From contig OX344754.2 in assembly GCA_947034885.2 (NCBI GenBank), positions 23,702,501 through 23,766,500 on the forward strand: a stretch of 64,000 bases of DNA, written 5' to 3'. Below, piece by piece: positions 11,456-21,600 of this stretch. The DNA is from Thuidium tamariscinum (Eukaryota > Streptophyta > Bryopsida > Hypnales > Thuidiaceae). The first letter of the stretch is position 1, and each line of letters starts with the position of its first letter. The translations under genes were made by a program, and so were the position numbers. Below the pieces are notes generated by a model, which saw only the letters and a list, made by a program, of their open reading frames with translations, ran no database searches and was not told where the DNA came from.

Positions 11456-13822
11456 TCCTTCCTTATCAAAGCGTACAGACTAGGGTTTAGATACAATTCC
11501 TTTAGGTTTTGAGGGGTTTAACCAATAAAAGCCTAGGCATTGACAATTATATTATTTTGGGAACTCTAAAGTGAAAAAAATTTAATTGTATTCTTCTTTG
11601 TAGTAGTAGAGAATGTTCAAGAGATTTGTGAACACAATAATTTGTTTTCCAAAAGAGTGAATTCTATCATTCAGGTTTAGAGTCAAAAGACCTAGATTAA
11701 TTGCACATAATGTTCATAGCATTTAATGTCTAATCTGGAACTTCCATCTAGGACTAATCTACATTATATATTTAGTGGTCTTTAAATACACATCATGTAT
11801 TTCTTACAAAAAAGACAACCAAATTATTTATCCAAAAGAACTTCCTTACCTTCGATGTCATGAAATTGATGTTGTAACAGTTGTCCATAAATGGGTCTAA
11901 AGTTCAATTCTTATAAAACACTCATCTACCATGACCAAATTTAGCTTGGGTTAAGGAGGTCATCCTATAATTCTTGAGAAGAAAAAGGAAAGCACTGTAA
12001 TTTCAAAACCCAAAACTTGCATACTTCCGAAGTGAAGAAGATGACGTTGAAATCCTGAACTAAAAAACACTATAGTACTTTTAGTGCTCATGAATATGTG
12101 TTTCGTCTATAAAAATAGAATTTCACACCATTGAATATTGACCTCCTTCTAATAAATACAAAATATGAAGTTTTCTATAAAAGAAAGAATTTCACACCAT
12201 TGAATATTGACCTCCTTCTTATAAATACAAAATATGAAGTTTTCTATAAAAAAAAATTTTACACCATTGAATATTGACTTCCTTTTTATAAATACAAAAT
12301 ATGAAGTTCAGGGTTTGGGTTTGGGTTTAATTTCAATGGAAAAGTTGAAGATGTCATTCATACAGAAGTTCAATGCCTACTCATATGTATTGAGTGTCTT
12401 GTACAATGAAGACCATAATAAATTTGTAGAAGTCTATGGAATGACTTACATTTTGAGTGTTTCATGTAAGTATTCAATTTCATGTTCTGAAATTGGCCAC
12501 TTCACTATCGAAGATTCAGAACTCACACTCCTTTTTGGGAAATAATGCATTATTTCCACAAAATTAAGTTTTATATGCATAGGTGCCCAATACATTTGAT
12601 AGAAGTATGAATGTCCTACCACCTGAATATTCCATATCCAAAAGAACGTTCACGGTACCAAAGTGCGTGATAGCGCAGTCTTCAACACAAACCATTGAAA
12701 TAGAAATTGAACAGAAAGGAAGAATTGTTTCATCCTTGAAAGACAATACATTCATTATCATGTGATCACTTAACATTGTTCACGAAGATAAAAGCATTTC
12801 ATACATTATTTTGATGAGAAGATTATAAGTCACACCTAATGTTCTATAAATTCTAACATTATTTCCTTATATATTCATTGTATAGCAATGTAGATAGAGT
12901 ATGTGGAATACTTTGCGTGCACGGGCAGTACAACTGAATGATGGCAATATATCTAAAGCGCAACAATTCTTATTTGACAGTATGGCAGTTGAGCCGTTGA
13001 GATAATAAGTTAGTATCATTAATTTGATGAGAATGTGTTACTATAACTTACAATCATGACTTGCAATGATGACTCTTTCGGAAGATAATGTAATTGAAGA
13101 AGTGGTCACTTTTAACCCTTTAATGACCAATTGACCACTTTGAAGTTCATTTTGGCACTTTGTGTCAAGTACTTATTATAGAACATCTCATTTCAAAAAA
13201 ACTTAGAGAACAATGCCATTCTAGTGTCTCTATAAGCCCCTAACAAAGCCAATTTCAAGGAAATGTGTACAAAAATGCATTAGCTATTCTTGTCTGAACT
13301 TTAATTACTTGGCCCTTGGGCGGGACTATTAGACGTGATAGTGGGTCCGTGGTTTATGTGCACGGGCAACACAATCATGAGGATGTATGAGAATCATCAT
13401 GGGCTTAATGGCACCTAGAACAGCCTTTTCCTCGCTGCCACCATGGGAAAGCTTTGTGCCAACGGAATTCTTCAGCTATTCAACTCATACTTGAATTTGG
13501 ATTGTTCAGAATGTTCGACTGTTGAGATGGGTTTAGGGTTTAGAAAGCAATGTTAAACAGGTAATGATTTGGAAGATGACAAGTTGGAATGCCTGGGCCT
13601 TCAAACCATATGCTAGCTCAAAATGAAAGTGAAGTTGCTTGTTGGAAACCTTACCTCCTAGCTAGTATATTACCTCCTAGCTAGTATAGGTATTGCAAGT
13701 CTTGATTAAAGTCCCACTATGCCATTTAGGAATTTTTAGTAATCTGGACTAATTTTGAAGCGTCTATTCTTCAGTTTGGGCTTGACAACGTGCACAAAAC
13801 CCTAAACAGTATTCAACAGTAG
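11456..13822. other. Non-coding interior with 68-bp tandem repeat at 12109-12308
   Basis: Three tandem units of about 68 bp share CACCATTGAATATTGAC and AAATACAAAATATGAAG. No gene was recognised in the rest. Two stretches with GTGCACGGGCA (about 12,918 and 13,360) hint at further old insertions. Confidence 0.5.
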
Positions 13823-14476
13823 TTAACCCCTAATTGCCCAAGGCACCAAAATCTGGTGTTTGCAAAACTTTGAAGTTAAATAAGATCCAACCAATTTTCT
13901 ATTTTTAGTAGTTTGTATTTTTAGAAAGTTCTTCTAGAAGTCTAGTTTCAGTGTCAAAAATTCGATCTGGAAAATGAATGATAGTGATTTGTTTATACAA
14001 GATTTTGTACATAGGTACCCCTTGCAATCTTGACTTTCCGTAGTGTTGAGAGCTCTTGAAAATGAGCCTCAAATACACTGGATCTTGAAGAAAAAATCAC
14101 ATTCAAAATTCATTTAAAAAAATTGTAGAATAGATTTGAGGAGCCGTAAATTGATTGGAGTTGTGCATGTTAGGCCCTTTCACCTCATATTTTTTTGGTC
14201 ACCAACTTTTTAGATTTAACTTGCAAAAAGAAAATAAAAATACTTTAAATCACTCTTGCAGTTTTAACACCCTCATGGTCAAACATTATAATCTTTCACT
14301 CCACAAGTGTTATTGTTGTGTTTTCTTTTCCTATGTAATCTCTAACATGTCTAGTTTGAATTTGTACGGTTACAATTCAAAAAAGATTGATACAATTTAT
14401 CAATATGTTGGCATTTTGTTCAACTTAGAGCAAATTCTAAGAAGCTAGAAACAGGCCTTGGGCAGTTAGGGGTTAA
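13823..14476. mobile_element. TTAA-bounded small transposon (copy B), nested in the 20-kb element
   Basis: The inverted ends CCCCTAATTGCCCAAGGC and CCCCTAACTGCCCAAGGC (right end read inward) agree at 17 of 18 positions and are flanked by TTAA on both sides. The copy is 654 bp including the duplications and does not code. It inserted after the 20-kb element and is the best-defined member of this family in the window. Confidence 0.8.
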
Positions 14477-16107
14477 TCAAAGACACATTCTTTTAAAGTC
14501 TCCTACATTTGTGGTAAATATTGAATTATAAAAAACAATTAATGTCTTTGCTTTCTTCACATATCCGGGTGCCTTGCAAAATGAATGTAAGGTGATCCTC
14601 TGAAGGTATCAAAATGTTAAAAAATAATAATAATAATTTATAAAATAATAATGCTTGTCTTTTATTAGAAGTGTAACGAAAATAATAATTTTTTTAATAA
14701 AATAATTATGATTGTCTTTGAAAATAAGTACATTATTTTGGAAATTTATTTAGATTGGATTGGATTTTGTGTAAAAGCCTAGGCAATGCCCAAAGACTGT
14801 ACACAGTAACTAGAAATCATACACATTTAGGGCAATATTTCTCCTGGACAATCCTTGAACTGAAGGTTACAATCTTCTCTTACGTTTATGTAAGATGACA
14901 TGTGTAGAAGGGGTTGTTCCCTTTGTCCTTTTGGGAAGTTTATGTAATAATTGAAGAAGCTTCAATTCATTTCTAATGTCCTTGAGTTCTAATTCTATTC
15001 CAATTGAATGTCTTAAGCTTCAATTGAATGCCTATTCCGTGGTATTTGTATTTCATTTCCACTTCCCTTTCACTTTTCTTTTTTTGGTTTACGTTTTCAT
15101 TTCCGATTCCCCTTAATTAATTCATTGTGTGTTATAGTGTACTTTGCTTTCAAAGTTTCACCTCATTTTCCCTCTTCCAATATTCCAAATTTTTCCTTAG
15201 GCACTTCTGCCACATCAATTAAACTAAGCCCAATATCAAATTTGTCAAAATTCATCAATTCAGAATGTCGGTCACCTGAATTCTTATTCAAAAACATGAC
15301 ATCTTCAAAATTATATGGTAAATTTTTTTTTAATTGTAAAGATGACATTCATTTTATGTACTATTTTACTAACCTAGGATTTAGGGTGCCATTGAATAAA
15401 TCAAAGGCTTACTCTTATGTTCTTCATATGGCTAAATCGAAGGCTTAGTTATATGTTCTTCATATGGCAAAAACAACTTCCTCTCTGTATAGTGTACTTC
15501 GCTTCTTTATTTAAAGATTACTCTTACAACTATGGTGGGAACTCTTTGTAGACTTCATTAAAATAGTTGAATTTCCCAATGGTAATATTCCTAATTCTAT
15601 ATCAGAGTTGAATTAGCAATTTCGATACCCTTAAAAGCTTAGTTGTACAATATGTACATGATGGTTTGCAAAATGAAAGAGCTAGGATTATTTTCATATT
15701 TATTACCAAGGTTGATCACGCGAGCTCTAACTTACATAGTTCAAATTCATTTATTTCCATAATTGGAGAATGGGTCATTGACTTTGGAGTTTTGTGCTTT
15801 AACTTGTATACCTAAGATTTTTTTGGTTTTAGGGAATTCAATGATTTATATAGTCTGATAACCCTACATGGAGAAAACAACTAATTCTTATGCTGTTAAT
15901 CCTAAAAGACAAGGTTTTGTGTTTCAACCAATTTTTCCACGCATTTACATAGTGTTGCATACAAATGCAGTATCACTTCGTAGAATATGTGTGGAAATTT
16001 ATTCAAGAGGTAGTGTAATTCTAATTTTGTTTTGACTTTTATGTCTATTTTTTCTCTTCTTCATAAAAACTATTCACTTTATTGAAGAATATGGTGTAGA
16101 AATAGGA
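14477..16107. other. AT-rich transposon interior
   Basis: No gene was recognised. An open frame of 107 codons at 15125-15448 overlaps an antisense frame and shows no domain. Imperfect AATAATAAT runs occur near 14,625-14,710. Confidence 0.35.
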
Positions 16108-16352
16108 TATGGGAAATAAGGCGGGTCTAGATAATAGAGGCAGGTATGGGTATGACAGGCGTGTATGGGATTCAAGGCGGGTATTGGAATGAAGGCCGGG
16201 TACTAGGGCTGAGAGGCGGGTATGGAGACTGGGCGGGTATCTCAATGAAGACCGGGTACTAGGGCTGAGAAGCGGGTATGTCACCAAGGCGGGTATCCCC
16301 ATGATGGCCGGGTACTAGGGCTGAGAGGCGAGTATGGAGCCAAGGCGGGTAT
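16108..16352. repeat. GC-rich minisatellite (GGCGGGTAT / GCCGGGTACTAGGGCTGAG)
   Basis: GGCGGGTAT alternates with GGCCGGGTACTAGGGCTGAG in three to four imperfect higher-order units of roughly 60-80 bp. The array sits just upstream of the GC-rich stretch proposed as promoter and leader of the plus-strand genes. Confidence 0.7.
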
Positions 16353-17518
16353 CGAAATTCTGCAAGCCCACGACGAAGTTCACAAATCGAGTTTAGGGTT
16401 TGGTGCTCGTCTTCCTCATTTTGTGGGTTTTGTGTTCGTCTTCCTCGTTTTGTGGTTCTCCTTCTCTGATCGGTCGCACCTTTGTCGCCGCTCCTTACTG
16501 TCTCGGTGCGCGGGCAAGTCTCGAGATTTGGCGCTCCTTCTTTGCAGCTCGGTAGTCTGTCGGTTCGTTTAGGAGTCTCGCCGCGTGGGTCCAATTCGTT
16601 CCTGCTTCTCTCGGTGGTCTCTCGGTAGTCTTTCAGTGCTTGAGCAACGTCTCGCTGCGCGGGGAGAATCTCGGTTGGTGGAGCGCATTGGTGGGTTATA
16701 AGTTGTGTGTAGGAAGAGGAGGAGGGTGCATTTGTGTTGTTGTTTTTGTCATTGCTATTTGGTAGCTGGCGATTTGGCATTTGTGTTTTTGAAAGCACGT
16801 GCACGTCGGAGAGGCGTGTTGGAGGCGTATTGGAGGTGTTTATCAGCAAGCGAGGCACATCGGAGGCGCTGCAGCGTCGCCAACCCTAATTTTGAGGGTA
16901 AGTTTCTTTTGGCTTTAGGTACGAGTGTTTTTTTGAATCCAGGAACTTCCAATTTCTGCGTTTCCTGTTCTACTTGGTTGGCTTCAGGGGATGAGACCGT
17001 TTGCTAAGCTGAAAACATTGTCTGTGTAGGTACTGTTTGAGGGATCCCTTGGAGAATCGTTGTTGAGGACGAGTGCAAGCGTTTGGTTGTGTTAAGGGAG
17101 GCCAGGGTGCGTAGCTGTAGCAGTTGGAAGTGGAAGGAGAAGGTGATTTCATGACCTCTTCCATTCTGAAGTAATTTTGTAGCATTTGTTTCTGGATTTG
17201 GTTAGGGGTGCAGAGCTTCAGATGGTTCACTGAAGACATTGTTACTGTAGAGTTCCATAGGCTTTGTGAATCCTGACCTCTTCTCTGTAAATCGTGAAAC
17301 CGTGGACCCTGAGGTCCTATTTGCAATTAGGGTTTATGGTTTAGGACTCTAAAATCGACCTCAACTTCAGAGGAGAGGTACCGCTTACCTCTTCCCTTAG
17401 GACTCTGAAATCCTACTTTGAATTAGGGTTTAGTACCACGGCCCTAAAATCCTTCAACAGAATTGTAGAGAAAACACCACGTCAGTAGGGAATTAGGGTT
17501 TTACGGACTAAACCCAGA
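16353..17518 (+). promoter_or_regulatory. Putative promoter and leader of the plus-strand transposon genes
   Basis: The base composition switches to GC-rich here. A consensus donor (GAGGGTAAGTTT, about 16,896) could start a leader intron that ends at the acceptor TTGATTTCCACAG just before ATG 18604. Overlapping open frames on both strands look like composition effects. The promoter assignment is inference from position. Confidence 0.35.
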
Positions 17519-18558
17519 TATCGTCGATTCGAGGATAACTTTACAAAGAACTACAAACAACTAAGTCACCCTAGTCCAGGTTTCTGAGCAGGTCAATCAT
17601 TTATCGTCGATCCGATGATAATATAGCATATATGTTATACCAATTAAAATTCACCTCTTTAGCCCTCTAACCAGCTCTTCAGCTTATCCTCGACTCGAGG
17701 ATATCCTCTTTTTCCCTTATAGCAAAAAAAAGATGAACTTAAGACTCCTGCAAGGTTATTAGGTCTCAGAGAGTTTCACGGTTATCATCGAGCTGATGAT
17801 AACGTCGAGAATATTGTGTTCACGGTTGTCACGTAGTCAGTGACAACGTAGTGGATTGGTATGAGAGCCTTTAGAGTAAGAAAAGTTCCTCAAATTATCC
17901 TCATAGAGCTTCAATTATAAAGAAAGTTATAACCACGATCATTACCCACCAAGTACAAAACTAGTACTTTGATATAGGATGTTGAAATTTTTCCACACTG
18001 TCTTTGAGTAGCAGTGACCAAAATATGAAGCCTGTACATGTCGTCCTCGTTATCACCGAGTCGATGATAACTAATAGACTGTGTTTCGCCACAGAAATCA
18101 TGGGACTTCTTTGATAGTCTCTTAGAATCAATGATAACAAGCAAAGCAATTATCACTTCCAAGGGCCAGACATAAAAATAATGTTTCATCGAGTCGAGGA
18201 TAAGGTGGGCTCCATTCTGAAAACCTCAAGTATCCAGTAGCTTCGTATTGAAAAAACATAAGAAATTCCGACGTTGGTCTCTGTCGTATGACGACAAGCC
18301 TGCTTCACAGACGTTCATGCAGCGATGTCAATTTCCATTGACACGTACTAGATTAGCGACTGCTATCATCGACTCGATGATAGCAGGCATCTTCTCCGCA
18401 AAGAAGACACCCTTTCCGTCGTGGGATCCTTAGAAGATCCTGGTTTAACCATCTAGTAGATAAAACTTAAGGTTATCTCTTACATGGAACTGTGTCTTGG
18501 AATTGCAAAGATATTCATTACATTGTGCGATGAAGAATTTATCATCGCATCGATGATA
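17519..18558. repeat. Eight 19-bp dyads in the leader intron
   Basis: Copies start at 17519, 17602, 17685, 17783, 18051, 18184, 18364 and 18540. The copy at 18364 sits in a 25-bp perfect dyad with one central base (18361-18385). A ninth, diverged dyad at 17825-17847 (GTTGTCAC...GTGACAAC) keeps two-fold symmetry with changed bases. The last copy ends 35 bases before the acceptor at 18593. No exon was recognised between the copies. Confidence 0.85.
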
Positions 18559-18603
18559 AGCAGTTTATAACATTGTGAAATTGATTTCCACAGGAATCTC
18601 CAA

Positions 18604-21600
18604 ATGGATACCCTTGATGGCTACGACTACTCCTCTACAGCACACCATTTGGAGCCATTTCTGAACCCTTTAGAAAACGAGCCATTCATCGCAGAGATGG
18701 CGGACACGTATGGTACACTTTGGAAATTCAAGGATCACATAGACACGTGGAGTTTTGGGGTGAACTGGTTCCGAAACTACGTATACCTCCGATATCGCGT
18801 GCGGGGTACGAATACTTTCATGCCCTGGAACATGAAAGAGAAGGTCATTCTCATTGAAGAGCACCATGTGAACTTTGTCGTCATTGTACTTCGTGCTGTC
18901 GACGAGGCGGGGAGACCTGAAGATCACTGCCACTCCATCGTTCTGGACGTAAATTGTTCCCACGGCAATTTCGACCTTCCCAATCTTATGACGTTTTTGG
19001 AAGGTTCTCAGATGGAGTCCTTGAATGGCCAATTCGTAAAATCAGGATACGTTCCTTGGAAAAGCAGCACAGCCAAGTCCAACGCCGCAAGACTGCGATT
19101 AATTTTCCAGACTTTGGACCGATATGCCCTGGAGAATGTTGAAAAACAACCTGCAGGTGTTCGAAGCAACGAACAAATGCAACCACCACGACAGCAAAGT
19201 GAAAGTCGGAAGCCAAGATCAGCATCTGCTGCAGGGTCGGGTGGTAGGGCCTCAAGACCTGGATCAACAAGGTCTGAGCCCAAAAGACAGGAGCCCCCAT
19301 CATCCGGAGATGGGGAGTCAAGCCGCAAAAGGAAGAAAACCGGGAACAGCAGACCTGCAAGGGGCTGTAGTTCAAGTTCCGCCCTCACAACAGTTTCGGT
19401 TCCCACAACGGCAAGCAAAGATGAGGTACCAGTACACGAGAAGTTCCAGAAAATTCAAAAACAATTCTGGGCCGACCACAAGACCTGCTTCTTGTTTGAC
19501 GACGCTGCTATGAAGATTGACATCAAGCAGTGCATTATTGCACGGCCACACTATGTCATTCGCACATTGCAGAGAGATATAGTGGACGCCGTGAAAAAGG
19601 AGCTTGTCCAGCTCATAGATGTCAAGCAGCGGCAGAAGGTTTGCCTTACACCTGTCGACACGAATAAGAGATTGCTGTAGACAAGACCGGAATCGTGGGA
19701 CCAAATCAAGAATGGCCAATTCATGATCATCAACGGCCAACATAGCATAACGGCTTCTCAGGAGCTTCAGAAGGCTAGGTGCGGGGAGACCCGGAAAATT
19801 GAATTGAAGACGTGGGACGCCTATATTGTGTGGACTCTAGATGCGACCAAATTAAGAAACATATCGAAGTTCTACAACTGCACTAACCACCTTGACCATG
19901 CCCAGCCCACATGGGGCAATCAAATAATTAGTTGCAGGAGAATTTGGATAACATACAAGCGTCCCACGGATACTCGCACTGAGGACACGACAAGGAAGAA
20001 CAAGGCAGTGTGGTCTCTAGATAAGTACAAGGTAAGAATTGTTTTGGGTACATTATCGTCGAGTCGGTGATAGGTAGGTTGGGCATGTGAGTCGTCTTCT
20101 TTTGCAATTTTCCAAAGGCTGACTTGTCATATTATTATTTTGATTTCTCCCTTTATTTCTTCTGAATCTATCGAAGAGATCCAAGGTATCATCGAGTCGA
20201 CGATATTACTGGAAATGAGGTCAATATCCTACAATACCTGACTTGCTTGTCGTGTAAAATGCAGAGATTCACGGATGCAGTAATTGAGCGCTTTCAGAAT
20301 ATCAACCCTGAGCGGGATGGCGCCTCGATAACTAGCACTTCCGATCTGAAGAATGAAATCCAAATTATCACCCTTCCCGATAATTTATGGATACTCTGGA
20401 AGAACTTCTTGACGAAGCACGCAGACGGAGACTTGATCGACCCCTGCGCCTTGACACCATACAAGAAAGTGAAGGGCTTCAAGATCAAGAACATGTCGTT
20501 GAAGCGGGAGTTCTTCAAACACTTCGGCCACTTTACAGACGTTGATTTTGGAGCGAATGCTGCTCATCTTCTAGGCGAAACGCCGGGACGTCTTGCTATA
20601 TATCCCAAGGTTTCGGTTGCGGCAACTAGGATCTGTGTTCCAGATAACACAACCCACAAGGAGTGGGTTGAGAGGAGGAAGAGGAAAAAAGTTATCCTCC
20701 AGGATCTAATGGCCGTGAAACCTGACCTCAGATTTTTGAATGCTGGTGGCGACGTTGTGGACACCGCATGGAGAGCCTGGAAAGCACGCCACAAATTCAC
20801 TTCGGCGTCGTGGGATTTCTTGCTGACTCACCCTTCGGCAGATTATTACAAGAAACGCCTACGAAATGAGGGTTGGTTGAAGCGTGCGAAAGACCTCGAG
20901 AAGCAATTCCCCGCGGTTCTGCATATGTTCACAAGATTTATGCAGTTGAAGTATCACCTTCCTGAAGAAGGTGGCGAAGTGCAAGTGCGTGGGGTAGACA
21001 TGAATGCCAAAGCGTTGGTGAAAAGCTCTACCTATCAGTACGAGAGCAGGGAGGTCAACTTTGCGCTCGTGGACTTCAGAGAAGCGCCTAGAGCAGAGGC
21101 CACCGAAACTGAACGCCCCATCGACCCCTTCCTCAAGTTTCTTCATGTGAATCTTCAGCCGAAGCTGACGGACCCAAACATATGGCTCTTCGTGCTGAAG
21201 AGCAACAGCGACTTGAAGGCGGCAAAGTTGTTTGCCACTAAACATCTTGCAACTTACGAGTTCACTGTTTGCACGTATTCTCCGGGCAGAGCGGAGTTGT
21301 TGGGCAACCTCTCCAATCGAACGCCAGCGGTAGACGTTCTTCTCATGTTCTTGTTCAAGAAGAACAACTACTTCGCATCCTCCAGTCGCGATTTAGTGAA
21401 GAAGAAATATTCCGTTCTGGTGGAAAATACGTATTTCTGGGATTGGGGGAAGAACACCGAGGCGAAGTGGAGGATAGAGACCACGGAACTACGCATGGAG
21501 TTCTATCTAGAAATGCTGCAAACCTTTGCGAAGCCGAACGAAAACGTTTTAGGTGTTTATGCCGGAGCGAAGTTCATGCTGGCAGCAAAGGTGAGTTTCT

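Noticed and set aside
16045-16858. Minus-strand frames over the minisatellite and GC-rich stretch
   Set aside because: The peptides follow the repeat period and base composition and lack any domain.
19008-19418. Antisense frames opposite the ParB-like gene
   Set aside because: They are shadows of the GC-rich coding strand; the plus frame has the motif, the splice sites and the phase agreement.
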